64,000 nucleotides of DNA from Mycobacterium sp. IS-1264. GTDB lineage: Bacteria > Actinomycetota > Actinomycetes > Mycobacteriales > Mycobacteriaceae. The notes under the pieces were generated by a model that was not told the origin of the DNA, did no database searches, and saw nothing but the letters and a program-made list of their open reading frames with translations. Shown piece after piece: positions 8,278 through 17,509 of this stretch; positions within the stretch are counted from its first letter, which is position 1, and each line of letters starts with the position of its first letter. The position numbers and the translations under genes were made by a program. The stretch covers positions 246,898 to 310,897 of the forward strand of contig NZ_MBES01000052.1 in NCBI RefSeq assembly GCF_001954195.1. The letters are read 5' to 3'.

Positions 8278-9180
8278 TCAGGCGGTGATGAATTCCTTGG
8301 CGAAGGTGCGCGACCGGTCGATGACCTCGGCGCGGTCGACGCCCGCCGGCGCGATGGTCAACCAGGTGACACCTGCCGCCTCGAGTCGTGCGATGGTCGC
8401 GCGACGTTCGTCGGCCGATCTGCTGTCGTCCAACATGTTTCCGGCCGAGAAGCAGATGTCCAGCGGTTCGGTGCGACCGATCTCGGCCGCGTACTGCTTG
8501 GCCCAGTCGATGGCGAGCTCCAAGTCGTCGATGGTCGAGATCTCTGCGGTCCGCGACGCCGCGGCATACCCAAACGTATTGAACGGCGCCCAACCCTGAG
8601 CGCGTGATACTGCCCGGCGTACCGCAGGCTTGCTGTTGCCGCCGACCCACACCGGTGGCGGCGTCGCGGGCAGCGGCCGCAGCCGCACACCGCGGGCGGC
8701 GACCGACGTCCCTTCGTAGGCGATGTCCTCACCGGTGAGCACCTTGTCCAGGACGTCGAGCGCCTCGTCGAGCAGAGCGCCACGGTTGTCGAAATCGATT
8801 CCGAGAGCTTTGAATTCGGGCTTCAGGTATCCCGCAGCGGTGCCGAGGATGAGCCGCCCCTTCGACAGCGCGGCGAGGCTTTGGATCGACTTCGCACCGA
8901 GGAACGGGTTGCGGTACGCGGCGATGTAGACATTGGTCAGCAACTTGAGCTCGGTAGTTGCGGCGGCGGCGAACGCCAGCGCGACGAACGGATCGAGGGC
9001 GTGGTGTCCGCCGTGGTCGAGCCACTTCGCGTCGGGCGCGGGGTGGTCGGTGACATGGACTGCGGCGAACCCGCTTGCCTCAGCCACTCGCGCGACGTCG
9101 GCAATCGCCTCGGCGGTCACGAACTCGTCGACCGCCTCGACACGCTGGGTGGGTAGTTCGAGGGAGAAGGAAACAGTCAC
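8278..9180 (-). CDS. LLM-class (luciferase-like) F420-dependent oxidoreductase
   Basis: A 300-residue TIM-barrel of the luciferase-like monooxygenase class; in mycobacteria most such proteins use coenzyme F420. Features are VTDHPAPDAKW near the N-terminus, LKLLTNVYIAAYRNPFLGAK (the strand lining the flavin site), LSKGRLILGTAAGY, and VWVGGNSKPAVRRA. GTG 9180 overlaps the TGA of the upstream acyl-CoA dehydrogenase (GTGA), so the two form an operon. It is likely to reduce or oxidise an acyl-CoA-related intermediate, but the substrate and F420 versus FMN use are not readable here. Confidence 0.88.
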   Translation of the reverse strand: MTVSFSLELPTQRVEAVDEFVTAEAIADVARVAEASGFAAVHVTDHPAPDAKWLDHGGHHALDPFVALAFAAAATTELKLLTNVYIAAYRNPFLGAKSIQSLAALSKGRLILGTAAGYLKPEFKALGIDFDNRGALLDEALDVLDKVLTGEDIAYEGTSVAARGVRLRPLPATPPPVWVGGNSKPAVRRAVSRAQGWAPFNTFGYAAASRTAEISTIDDLELAIDWAKQYAAEIGRTEPLDICFSAGNMLDDSRSADERRATIARLEAAGVTWLTIAPAGVDRAEVIDRSRTFAKEFITA

Positions 9181-10292
9181 AAGGGTCCTTTCGGTCCGGA
9201 GACGAGCGTGGCCAGGCGTTGGGCGTGATAGTCGGGGTCGCCGAAGATCAACTGACTGACCTTGGCGCGACGGACGAACAGGTGGGCATCGTGTTCCCAG
9301 GTGAAGCCGATGCCGCCGTGGATGCGCATGTTGTCGAGCGCAACTTGCAGGAAGGCTTCGGAACAGACCATTTTCGCGACTGACGCGGCTGTCGGCAGGT
9401 CATCGGTGCCCGCCACGTCGGCCGCATGTCCCTCGGCCGAACGCGCACCTTCGACCTGGACGAGCATGTCCGCGCACCGGTGCTTGATCGCTTGGAAGCT
9501 GCCGATCGGCCGGCCGAACTGAATTCGGTTCTTGGCGTAGTCGACGGCCATGTCGAGGCAGCGCTGGGCAGCGCCGACCTGCTCGGCCGTCAGCGCGATA
9601 AGGGCCAGGTCCGATGTGCGGGCCAGGAAGTTGGCGGCGCCACCGTCCGTTCCGATCAGTTCTGCGCGCACGGCGTCGAACTCCACCCGCGCCACCTTCC
9701 GGGTGCGGTCGAGCCCGGCCAGCGGCGTGCGGCGAAGGCCATCGGACCCGGCGCGCACCGCCAGCAACGAGATTCCCCCCTCCGTGATGGCGGCCGCGAA
9801 GAGGACGTCCGCGGTGTGACCATCGATCACGAGCGGTGCCTCGCCATGGAGCCGATATCCGGTGCCGTCTCGGATAGCCCTCAATGTCACCGCGGCGGGA
9901 TCCCATGCGTCGAGTCGGCCGTTGAGGATCACCGTCGCGGTGGCAGAGCCGTCGACGAAGCCGGGAACGAACCGTTCCGCCGCCGCGTCGTCGCCGCTGG
10001 CGAGGATGGCCTGTGTCGCGAGCGCCACTGTGGCGAAAAAAGGGGAGCACAGCAGCGCCCGCCCCATTTCCTCGAAGACGATGGCCAGTTCGGCCACACC
10101 GGCGCCCGCGCCGCCCCATTTCTCGGGCACACCGATGCCGTGCAGGCCCAATTCACTGGCCATCTGGCGCCAGGACGTCTCGTCGTAGCCGGTCTCCGTC
10201 GCCATCAGCTTGCGTACGGTTTCACTCGACGACATTGCGCTGAGGTACTCGCGCACGACGCTACGAAGGTCGTCGACCTCATTTGTCGGCAC
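9177..10292 (-). CDS. Acyl-CoA dehydrogenase (small-subunit type)
   Basis: FAD-dependent alpha,beta-desaturase of an acyl-CoA, 371 residues. N-terminal helical domain, GIGVPEKWGG, the central beta domain, RIQFGRPIGSFQAIKHRCADM, and the C-terminal MRIHGGIGFTWEHDAHLFVRRA. Proteins of this length with GGIGFTWEHD are typical partners in mycobacterial two-gene (alpha2beta2) dehydrogenases; an obvious partner would be the dehydrogenase starting at 125, but they are not adjacent. GTG 10292 has GGGAGG a few bases upstream. First gene of an operon with the LLM oxidoreductase. Confidence 0.9.
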   Translation of the reverse strand: MPTNEVDDLRSVVREYLSAMSSSETVRKLMATETGYDETSWRQMASELGLHGIGVPEKWGGAGAGVAELAIVFEEMGRALLCSPFFATVALATQAILASGDDAAAERFVPGFVDGSATATVILNGRLDAWDPAAVTLRAIRDGTGYRLHGEAPLVIDGHTADVLFAAAITEGGISLLAVRAGSDGLRRTPLAGLDRTRKVARVEFDAVRAELIGTDGGAANFLARTSDLALIALTAEQVGAAQRCLDMAVDYAKNRIQFGRPIGSFQAIKHRCADMLVQVEGARSAEGHAADVAGTDDLPTAASVAKMVCSEAFLQVALDNMRIHGGIGFTWEHDAHLFVRRAKVSQLIFGDPDYHAQRLATLVSGPKGPL

Positions 10293-10474
10293 TGACGGCC
10301 TCCCTGTTCAGCCGCATTTCAGCTCACCGATCCCGTTGCCTGTCAGTGCGTTTGATGGGTGACGTCCTCGTCCGGGCGGTCGCGGTCGAGCGGGCGCCAC
10401 CAACTCACGGCGCCACCCGCCGACTGCCCCGACATAGCCATTGCCGGACCAGGATAGTATGTTTTTCAAATATA

Positions 10475-10490
10475 GAGAATATCCATTCTC
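10475..10490. promoter_or_regulatory. Candidate operator (near-perfect palindrome)
   Basis: GAGAATATCCATTCTC, arms GAGAAT/ATTCTC, lies 19-34 bp upstream of the amidohydrolase GTG at 10509, between a possible -10 box (TAGTAT, 10455-10460) and the ribosome site AGGAG. It is the best-conserved member of the motif set. It sits in the 216-bp gap shared with the divergent dehydrogenase/LLM operon; I see nothing else distinct in that gap. Confidence 0.6.
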
Positions 10491-10508
10491 GTCAAAAGGA
10501 GCGACGCG

Positions 10509-11705
10509 GTGACGACGAAACTCGATTACGGCATCTTTGACTGCGACACCCACTGCTACGAGACACGGGACGCGTTCACCCGTTATCTGCCGGAAAAGTT
10601 TCGGGACCGCGCGATCACCACCGTGCGCGGGGCGGACGGCGTGGAAGTGATCCTTGCCGGGCATCGCGTCGCCACCTTCAACAGCGAAGGGGGCCTCGGT
10701 CTTGATGTCGCGTACCGGCCCGGCTCCCTCAAGGAGATGCTCAAGCAAATGGGCTCGGGCAACCCCGAGGAGTCCTACGAGCCGCAACCCATGCAACCGG
10801 AATTCGTCGAGCGTGCTGCGCGCCTTGCCGTCATGGCGGAGCAGAACATCGAGCGCATGGTCATCTATCCAAGCGGCATGGCCCTGGCCGGCGAACACTA
10901 CGTCGATGACACAGCGGCACTCTATGCCAATCTCCGCTCGTTCAACCGATGGTTCGACGAAGAGTGGGGTTTCAACTACGAAGATAAGATTTTTGCCACG
11001 GCGCTGATGTCGTTGCGCGACTTGGATTCCGCGATCGCAGAAACAGAGGCGATCATCGCGCAGGGGGCGAAGTTCGTGCTGCTGCCAACCGGCCCGGCTT
11101 ACGGTCGATCACCCGGCGACCCGTACTTCGACCCCATTTACGCACGCCTACAGGAGGCCGGCTGCGTCCTGGTGTTCCACATCATGCCGTTTTGGTACTT
11201 CAATGCGATCTCGCCCGCCTGGGGACAGAACCCCGACCCCGCCTCCTGGCACATGTCGGCGTGGCAGTGGATGAACATCTACGGCCAGCGCCCGATCGAG
11301 GACACGTTGTCCGCGCTCATCTTCGACAACCTGTTCGGTCGCTTCCCGGGTCTGAATGTCCTCGTTGCCGAGCATGGGGCGGAATGGGTGCCGTTCTTCG
11401 TCAGGCACATGGACAAGAGCCGGGGCATGGGCCGCAACGGTCCATGGATCGGCGGGAAGCTGACGGAGCGGCCGTCGGCGATCTTCCGCCGTCACGTCCG
11501 TGTCGTGCCGTACCCCGAAGACGACATCCCCGCGATCGTCGGAAGCATGGGATACGACGACTGCCTGGTGATGGGCTCGGATTACCCGCACGCCGAAGGC
11601 CTGGCCGTACCGGCCGAGTTCGCCAAGCTGCTCGACCCGCTCGACGACGCGACCAAGCGGCGGATCATGCGCGACAACGCCGAGCAGCTGCTCTTCCGGA
11701 GCTGA
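10509..11705 (+). CDS. Amidohydrolase_2 family protein
   Basis: A 398-residue PF04909 TIM-barrel enzyme. Its N-terminal FDCDTHCYETRDAF, mid-barrel LVFHIMPFW and C-terminal GSDYPHAEG hold the expected metal/active-site positions. GTG 10509 has AGGAG (10497-10501) at good distance. It is the first gene of a four-gene operon with two acyl-CoA dehydrogenases and a ligase, so its substrate is probably an acid or CoA ester, and hydrolytic ring opening or decarboxylation are both possible. It is more divergent from the 5885 and 21998 paralogues than they are from each other. Confidence 0.87.
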   Translation: MTTKLDYGIFDCDTHCYETRDAFTRYLPEKFRDRAITTVRGADGVEVILAGHRVATFNSEGGLGLDVAYRPGSLKEMLKQMGSGNPEESYEPQPMQPEFVERAARLAVMAEQNIERMVIYPSGMALAGEHYVDDTAALYANLRSFNRWFDEEWGFNYEDKIFATALMSLRDLDSAIAETEAIIAQGAKFVLLPTGPAYGRSPGDPYFDPIYARLQEAGCVLVFHIMPFWYFNAISPAWGQNPDPASWHMSAWQWMNIYGQRPIEDTLSALIFDNLFGRFPGLNVLVAEHGAEWVPFFVRHMDKSRGMGRNGPWIGGKLTERPSAIFRRHVRVVPYPEDDIPAIVGSMGYDDCLVMGSDYPHAEGLAVPAEFAKLLDPLDDATKRRIMRDNAEQLLFRS

Positions 11706-11712
11706 TCGCGGC

Positions 11713-12681
11713 ATGGCTGACGGGGACTCAGCCGAAGTCGACCTCGATCTGTTGCGAGCGTCGGCGCGTCAGTTCCTGGCCGAACGCGGGGAGAGGGGAA
11801 CGGTCAAGGACCTTGCGGCGATGGACTGGACCGGGCTGCTTGTCGATGAGGTTATAGGCGGCGCTGGCTGGCGTCCGGTCGAGGCGTGCGTGGTGGCCGA
11901 GGAGCTCGGTCGAGCGCAGGACGGCTCGGCGTGGTTCGGAACCACGCTGGGCGCCGCGGCGCTTGCCTGCGGGCCCGAGGAGGTTAGGGATCAACTGCTG
12001 CCCGGCTTGCTCGACGGCACCGTGGCGGCGGGCTTCGCCGTCCTCGACGGGCCCGCGCGGGTCATCCGCGGCGATGCGGTTGACATCGTCCTTCTGCTGG
12101 GGCGCAACGGAATTCACCTGCTACGTGACCTGGATCGCGACCGGTTCGAGCTGGACGCAGACGTGCTGGACGTCACCAGGACGGTATGGCGCCTCGACGT
12201 GGCGAACGCGCCCAGCGCCTTGATCGGATCTCCCGAACGGGCCGACCAGTTGGTCGCCGTGGCCCGGCTGCTTGTTGCCGCCGATTCCGTGGGCGCGGTG
12301 TCGATGACCCTTGAACGGTTGACCGCATACCTCAAGGAGCGCGTTGCGTTCGGGGTGCCTATCGCGAGTTTTCAAGCGATTCAGCACCGGCTCGTCGAGC
12401 TACTGGTCTTCCAGGTCAAAGCGCGCGCCGTCGTCATGAGGGCGGCGCGGGCAATCGCGTCTGCCGAAGAAAGGGCAACCGTGCTGACGGCGGCCGCGCA
12501 CGCGTTCGTCGCGGCGAAAGCCGCAGCCGCCGTTGACGAGTGCATGCAACTGTCGGGCGGCATCGGATTCACCTGGGAGTATCCCCTGCACCACGAACTG
12601 CGTCGCGTCTTCACCAACGGCCATTTGATAGGCACCGCGCGGTCGAGTCGGGCGCTCGTTGCGGAGGTATCCGGCTGGTGA
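11713..12681 (+). CDS. Acyl-CoA dehydrogenase, short subunit
   Basis: 322 residues, about 60-80 shorter than a classical acyl-CoA dehydrogenase; the N-terminal helical part is reduced. Recognisable parts are RVAFGVPIASFQAIQHRLVELL and the C-terminal MQLSGGIGFTWEYPLHHELRR. Followed by a full-length dehydrogenase in GTGA overlap. Adjacent short/long pairs in mycobacteria are known to make alpha2beta2 enzymes (for example the cholesterol side-chain FadE pairs), and this pair looks alike. ATG 11713 lies 7 bp after the amidohydrolase stop. Confidence 0.88.
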   Translation: MADGDSAEVDLDLLRASARQFLAERGERGTVKDLAAMDWTGLLVDEVIGGAGWRPVEACVVAEELGRAQDGSAWFGTTLGAAALACGPEEVRDQLLPGLLDGTVAAGFAVLDGPARVIRGDAVDIVLLLGRNGIHLLRDLDRDRFELDADVLDVTRTVWRLDVANAPSALIGSPERADQLVAVARLLVAADSVGAVSMTLERLTAYLKERVAFGVPIASFQAIQHRLVELLVFQVKARAVVMRAARAIASAEERATVLTAAAHAFVAAKAAAAVDECMQLSGGIGFTWEYPLHHELRRVFTNGHLIGTARSSRALVAEVSGW

Positions 12682-13880
12682 GCATTTTCGGGAATCGACC
12701 CACCCAGGCGCAGCTGACCGAATTCCGGGAGCGGGTCAGGGCCCACATTGCCGAACACGCACCGGCTATCGAAGCACGCGAAGGCCACCGGGCGCCCGAA
12801 ACTGCCGTAGAGGAAGCCCAGCTTCGCAGATGGTTCGCCGGCCTCTTCGCGGCGGGTTTCGTCGGTGCGGACTGGCCGGTCGAGCACGGTGGCCGCGGCG
12901 ATCACCACCCGCTGCATGATCGCATCGTGAGCGAGGAGATTTTGCGTGCTCGCGCACCACGGCCCATTGATCAGGTCAACCTGGCGGCACACGTCTTGTT
13001 GCACTTCGGTTCTGAAGAACAGAAGCGAACGCTGCTGCCGCCGATCCGGCGCAGCGAGCACATCTGGTGCCAGCTGCTCAGCGAGCCCGACGCCGGCAGC
13101 GATATCGCCGCCGTGCGCAGCCGCGGAACGCAGCAGGACGATGGCAGCTGGCTCATCGACGGGCAGAAGACCTGGATCACGGACGGGCACTGGGCCGACA
13201 TGGGCCTCGCCCTGATCCGCACCGACCCGGCTGCGTCGCGCCACCACGGCCTGTCGGTCTTCGCCGTGCCACTCTCGGCGGACGGTGTCGAAGTTCGTCC
13301 GATCCGGACGATCGGCGACGCGATCGAGGTCAATGAGGTCTTCCTGACCGGAGTCAGGCTCGGTGCGGAGAGCCTGATCGGAGAGGTGGGCCAGGGTTGG
13401 TCGATCATCATGGCCGGCCTGGACTTTGAACGATTCGGCATCGGCGGCAACGTCATCTTGCTCGAACTCTTGATCGACGATCTGGTCACCGTGGCGCGTC
13501 ACGCGTTCATCGACGGCGCGCCCGCGCTGGAGTGGGGTGACATCCGCCAAGAGATGGCCGAGCTGGCGGTTGAGGTCGAAGTGGCCAAGGCGTTCATCGA
13601 CGACCATGTGGAGCGGCTGACGTCGGGCGACGAACGGCCGGGCGACGGATCGATCGCGAAGTTGAGCTTCGCGGAGACATATCACCGAGTCGCGGCCTAT
13701 GGCGCCGAGCTGGCCGCGTCGGTGGTTGCCGTGGGGACTGCGAATCCTGATGTGGAACAGGCCAAACAACGCCTGCGGGAATGCTGGCTGTGGTCTCGGG
13801 CCTACACGATATCCGGTGGCAGTTCGGAGATGATGCGCAACATTCTGGCCAAGCGCCGACTGCACTTGCCGAGCCGATGA
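12678..13880 (+). CDS. Acyl-CoA dehydrogenase, long subunit
   Basis: 400 residues with the full three-domain arrangement: DWPVEHGGRG, CQLLSEPDAGSDIAA in the flavin/substrate loop, KTWITDGHWADMG, and GEVGQGW. Near the C-terminus the usual catalytic-Glu segment (YEGT in MCAD-type enzymes) reads ISGGSSEMMRN, so the Glu position is Gly/Ser. That is the pattern of the non-catalytic subunit in mycobacterial heteromeric dehydrogenases. GTG 12678 overlaps the stop of the short subunit; it in turn overlaps the ligase start by ATGA. Confidence 0.9.
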   Translation: MSIFGNRPTQAQLTEFRERVRAHIAEHAPAIEAREGHRAPETAVEEAQLRRWFAGLFAAGFVGADWPVEHGGRGDHHPLHDRIVSEEILRARAPRPIDQVNLAAHVLLHFGSEEQKRTLLPPIRRSEHIWCQLLSEPDAGSDIAAVRSRGTQQDDGSWLIDGQKTWITDGHWADMGLALIRTDPAASRHHGLSVFAVPLSADGVEVRPIRTIGDAIEVNEVFLTGVRLGAESLIGEVGQGWSIIMAGLDFERFGIGGNVILLELLIDDLVTVARHAFIDGAPALEWGDIRQEMAELAVEVEVAKAFIDDHVERLTSGDERPGDGSIAKLSFAETYHRVAAYGAELAASVVAVGTANPDVEQAKQRLRECWLWSRAYTISGGSSEMMRNILAKRRLHLPSR

Positions 13881-15436
13881 CCGCATACCCACCCGCGCGG
13901 ACCTACTGGTCCCTCGTCGAAACGGCAGCGCGGTCGCATCCCGATCGAGTGATTCTCGTCGACGACTACGGGCGAACCCTGTCGTGTGGGGAGCTGCGCG
14001 AATCCGCGCTGACCTGTGCAGCGGCACTGGCGCAACGGGGAATTGGTGCGGGGACGGTGGTGTCGTGGCAACTGCCGACGACGCTGGAGACGATGGTCGT
14101 CATGGTGGCGCTGGCGCGCCTTGGTGCAGTCCAGAACCCCGTTCTGCCGATATGGCGGGAGAGCGAACTGCGTTTTGTGACAACGCAACTCGCGACGGAT
14201 GTCATCATCGTGCCCGGATTGTGGCGCAACTTCGACCACACCGCGCTCGCGCACAAGATCAACGGTGACCAGTCCATGTCGGTGGTGGTCATCGACCACA
14301 ATGCGCCCATCACCGGTGCACTTCGACTGCCGGCCGGTGATCCGGCAGCGCTGCCTCCACCGCCGCGCTCGGGCGAGGACCCGCGCTGGATCTACTACAC
14401 GTCGGGCACGACGGCGGCACCGAAAGGCGCGCGGCACTGCGACCGCTCGGTGATCGCCGGCTCGGCAGGCGTCGTCGGTATCGTCGGTGCCTCCAGTAGT
14501 GACGTCAACCCGATCGCTTTTCCGGTGTCGCACATCGGGGGAGCGGCCATGCTCGCTGCCGGCCTGCATACCGGCATGCGGCTGGTGCTATTCGACGCCT
14601 TCGACCCCGTGGAGACCCCCTTCGCCATCGCTACGCACCGCCCGACACTGTTGGGCAGCGCGACCCCGTTCTTCGTCGCCTTCATGGCGGCGCAGGCCAA
14701 GCACGGCGACGAACCGCTCTATCCCGATTTGCGTGGCTGCGTCGGCGGTGGTGCGCCCATCACCGCGGAGCTGGGCCATCAAGTGCGGCAGACTTTCTCG
14801 GTGGACGGTGTGGCAAATTCCTGGGGCCTGACCGAATTTCCGGTCGCTACTTCTCAAGCGCCGAACGGCCCCCCGGAACTGCTGGACCATACCGTGGGCA
14901 AGCCCGTGCCAGGCGTTTCGGTGCGAGTCGTCGACGAATCCGAGCGGCAGGTTGTGCCCGGGGAGGAGGGGGAGCTGCGGCTCAAGGGCCCGCAATGCTT
15001 CCTCGGCTACGTCGATGCCTCCTTGGACGCCAAAGCATTCGACGCCGAGGGGTGGTTTCGCACAGGCGATCTGGGGCGCATCGACGACCAGGGCAACGTC
15101 GTCGTCACGGGGCGCATCAAGGATGCGATCATCCGCAATGCGGAGAACATCTCGGCACTCGAGATCGAGGGCGTGTTGGCGAGCCACCCTGCGGTAGCCG
15201 ACGTCGCGGTCATCGGAGTGCCCGACGAGCGGACCGGCGAGCGCGTCTGCGCCGTTGTCGTTCCAGCGCCGGGCAGTGAGGTAACCCTGTCGGCCCTGGT
15301 GGAGCATTGCCAGGCAAAGGAATTGAGTCGGCATAAGTCGCCGGAACGCCTCGAACTGGTGGACACCCTACCGCGAAACCTCACTGGAAAGGTGTTGAAG
15401 AACGAACTTCGGAAAAGATTCGCGTCAGCGGGATGA
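13877..15436 (+). CDS. AMP-forming acyl-CoA ligase (FadD-like)
   Basis: ANL-superfamily adenylating enzyme, 519 residues. Core motifs: the P-loop YYTSGTTAAPKG, NSWGLTEFP (A5-like), GWFRTGDLGRID and GRIKDAIIRNAENIS (hinge and A8), and the C-terminal lysine motif NLTGKVLKNELR. It would activate a carboxylic acid to its CoA thioester for the dehydrogenase pair encoded upstream. ATG 13877 overlaps the preceding stop. It ends 12 bp before the convergent SDR gene. Confidence 0.92.
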   Translation: MTAYPPARTYWSLVETAARSHPDRVILVDDYGRTLSCGELRESALTCAAALAQRGIGAGTVVSWQLPTTLETMVVMVALARLGAVQNPVLPIWRESELRFVTTQLATDVIIVPGLWRNFDHTALAHKINGDQSMSVVVIDHNAPITGALRLPAGDPAALPPPPRSGEDPRWIYYTSGTTAAPKGARHCDRSVIAGSAGVVGIVGASSSDVNPIAFPVSHIGGAAMLAAGLHTGMRLVLFDAFDPVETPFAIATHRPTLLGSATPFFVAFMAAQAKHGDEPLYPDLRGCVGGGAPITAELGHQVRQTFSVDGVANSWGLTEFPVATSQAPNGPPELLDHTVGKPVPGVSVRVVDESERQVVPGEEGELRLKGPQCFLGYVDASLDAKAFDAEGWFRTGDLGRIDDQGNVVVTGRIKDAIIRNAENISALEIEGVLASHPAVADVAVIGVPDERTGERVCAVVVPAPGSEVTLSALVEHCQAKELSRHKSPERLELVDTLPRNLTGKVLKNELRKRFASAG

Positions 15437-15448
15437 GCGAAGTCGCTT

Positions 15449-16294
15449 CTACGGGGCAACTGCCCGCTTCATCACTGTGGTGATCACCTTGCGAGGAATG
15501 AGTCGTTGCAGGTAATAGACCGCGACGGCGTCGACGCCGACAAGCTCGAGTACGGGTGGCGATTGCTTCTCCAGCGTGTCGGCAAGCGCGGTCGCGAATT
15601 TGGCTGCCGGCCTGGCTCTTGCGACAACGCTTGCGCGGCGTTCGGAGAAGTTGGCGTACATCGGGCCGTACGGGCCAACCGCCTCCGGCACATCATTGTT
15701 CAGGATCATCTCGGTGTCGAACATGCCGGCTTCCAGTACGTGCGCGGAGAGACCGAACTGATGGATCTCGACAGCGAGGCTCTCAATCCATTTCTCGAGA
15801 GCGGCCTTGCTGGCGCCGTAGACCGATGACAGTGGCATACCGACCCTGGCCGCCAGGCTCGCGACCGCGACGATCCTGCCGATGCCACGTTCACGCATGC
15901 CGGGCAATAGCAACGCGGTCAGGTGCATCGGGCCCAGCAGATTGGTCTGGAAGGTGCTCACCCGCTCTTCACGAGAGGTGTCTTCGAAGGCCGCTGCCGG
16001 GGCTAGCCCAGCGATATGCACCAGCGCGTCGACGGGCCGGTCCGCGAGTTGGCGGGCCGCGGCTTCGATGGAGGCCGAATCGACCAAGTCCAGCTTGAGT
16101 AGTTCGATCTCGCCTGCCCGGCCGACTTCTTGGACCAGCGATGCACCGTCACGCTCGGGAGAACGCATGGCGGCAACGACCTGCCAACCACGGAGGGCCA
16201 GCTCGGCGGCCGAGAGCCGACCAAGCCCGCGTGAGGCTCCGGTGATGACGGCGGTTCGACGACGACTATTGGTGCCGCTGCTCACGGCTTGCAT
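15449..16294 (-). CDS. Short-chain dehydrogenase/reductase (SDR)
   Basis: Classical SDR, 281 residues, with cofactor motif TGASRGLG and active site YGASK. The usual NNAG reads HIAG. The C-terminal extension (LELVGVDAVAVYYLQRLIPRKV) resembles lipid- and sterol-acting SDRs. ATG 16294 overlaps the end of the AveC-like gene by 13 nt; an alternative GTG at 16285 makes the GTGA overlap usual in this genome. Second gene of the unit AveC-like - SDR, transcribed away from the TetR/P450 genes, so it may act on the same substrate as the P450. Confidence 0.9.
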   Translation of the reverse strand: MQAVSSGTNSRRRTAVITGASRGLGRLSAAELALRGWQVVAAMRSPERDGASLVQEVGRAGEIELLKLDLVDSASIEAAARQLADRPVDALVHIAGLAPAAAFEDTSREERVSTFQTNLLGPMHLTALLLPGMRERGIGRIVAVASLAARVGMPLSSVYGASKAALEKWIESLAVEIHQFGLSAHVLEAGMFDTEMILNNDVPEAVGPYGPMYANFSERRASVVARARPAAKFATALADTLEKQSPPVLELVGVDAVAVYYLQRLIPRKVITTVMKRAVAP

Positions 16295-17445
16295 GCGTTA
16301 GGGGGCGGCTCGCCAACCGGCGGGGTTACCAGTCGTCCGTGGGGCTGCCCGGAAGGCCAGTGCGACCAGATTCCTGCGAAGAATGGCCCCTGCTCACCGG
16401 CCTTCTCGAAGCGGCCCTGGGGGTCATAGACCTGGGTGTGGCACCACCGCCACGGACGCGCCGTTTCGGTGGAGAGGTTGAAGTAGCGGATGATGAAAAA
16501 CGGTGCCAGGTAGAGGAAATAGCCGAAACTCATCACCACGATCATTGTCATGAGGACCCCCAGGCGGCCCGTCGCGCGGGTGATGCGGAACTTATTCGCC
16601 AGCCGCTCGGCGCCGGTCAAGCCGGTGTCGTTGCGCCACCACAGCAGGCTGACGGCGATGAAGGGAAGTGTTGTCGACAACGACTCGAGGAGCAACGGGA
16701 ACTGATCTGGGTGACCAGCCTTGATGGAGCCGAACGCGGGCACCTGCGAGTACCCGTACAGACCGGTCATGACGAAGAAAATCTCGATGATCGCGTCGAT
16801 GAGGAACCCGACGATGACAGTCAGAATCGTCAGTGAGATCAGTGGGTGCCGGTGCACGAAAGCGGTAGAGGAGAAACGCGGCCCGATGACTCGTTTGAGC
16901 AGCAGGATAGACAAGGCCGACGGTCCGATGTAAAACGCGTAATAGCCGATGAAGTTGAAGACTGGCTCCACTGTCGGCGAAACAGCGGCCCACCACCAGG
17001 TTTCGGGCCAATGCAGCAGCCGCGAGTCGTATGTGGCGTACGGCCCCCAGTTACCCCATGGATCAAGCCAAACCAACGCGTTGCCGGCGATGAAGAACAG
17101 CAGGCCCATCGTGATCTTGCCGGCCTTGATCGATTGCACAGTGAGGATGATCAATCCTCCTCCGAACATGACGACGGCGCCGACTTCAAACAGATAGGGC
17201 CAGAAATGCCACCCGAAGAGTGGCTGGACGGAGAACTCCGTCGGATCATTGTGGCCCGGTCGACGGATCCGGTCGCCGGCATCGCGAGTGGCGAAGCTGA
17301 GCATCCAACCGAACAGAATTACGACCGTGACCACGGTTGTTACCAAGGCGCTCGTGCATGGCGCCGATATTGGGCTACTTGGGTCACCCGATGGTCGGGG
17401 ATGTGTTCCCTTCCCGTGCGCCAGCACCGTATTAGTGGCTGTCAT
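16282..17445 (-). CDS. Spirocyclase AveC-like integral membrane protein
   Basis: 387 residues with about seven hydrophobic helices and conserved aromatic loops (GWHFWPYLFEVGA, WLDPWGNWGPYATYDS, PETWWWAAVSPTVEP, a late ARPWRWCHTQVYDP). I recognise it as the family annotated from Streptomyces AveC, which forms the spiroketal of avermectin; the function of mycobacterial members is unknown to me. ATG 17445 is chosen for GAGAGG about 7 bp upstream; an ATG 30 bp further out has none. It diverges from a TetR gene with a palindromic candidate operator in the 64-bp gap. Confidence 0.8.
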   Translation of the reverse strand: MTATNTVLAHGKGTHPRPSGDPSSPISAPCTSALVTTVVTVVILFGWMLSFATRDAGDRIRRPGHNDPTEFSVQPLFGWHFWPYLFEVGAVVMFGGGLIILTVQSIKAGKITMGLLFFIAGNALVWLDPWGNWGPYATYDSRLLHWPETWWWAAVSPTVEPVFNFIGYYAFYIGPSALSILLLKRVIGPRFSSTAFVHRHPLISLTILTVIVGFLIDAIIEIFFVMTGLYGYSQVPAFGSIKAGHPDQFPLLLESLSTTLPFIAVSLLWWRNDTGLTGAERLANKFRITRATGRLGVLMTMIVVMSFGYFLYLAPFFIIRYFNLSTETARPWRWCHTQVYDPQGRFEKAGEQGPFFAGIWSHWPSGQPHGRLVTPPVGEPPPNACKP

Positions 17446-17487
17446 GAGCGAACCTCTCTGGCGGGCCGATTTCACATACTGCTAGTA

Positions 17488-17503
17488 GGTGGGTTAACAT
17501 ACC
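17488..17503. promoter_or_regulatory. Candidate TetR operator of the P450/AveC module
   Basis: GGTGGGTTAACATACC is a 16-bp palindrome of form GGTnnGTTAACnnACC (12 of 16 positions symmetric). It is in the 64-bp divergent gap, 7-22 bp upstream of the TetR ATG and 43-58 bp upstream of the AveC-like ATG. Position and symmetry suit autoregulation and control of both arms. It differs from the GAGAA-type motif used elsewhere in the block. Confidence 0.55.
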
Positions 17504-17509
17504 GCTACC

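Noticed and set aside
10475..10490. Reading the GAGAA/TTCTC palindrome as a KstR or KstR2 box
   Set aside because: KstR sites have a 2-bp spacer between AGAAC and GTTCT, and KstR2 sites centre on CAAG/CTTG; the spacing and core here do not fit.
12381..14027. Long open frame (548 codons) on the minus strand opposite the dehydrogenase/ligase genes
   Set aside because: Antisense shadow caused by high G+C; Arg-rich, low-complexity translation with no domain, while the plus strand carries clear enzyme motifs.
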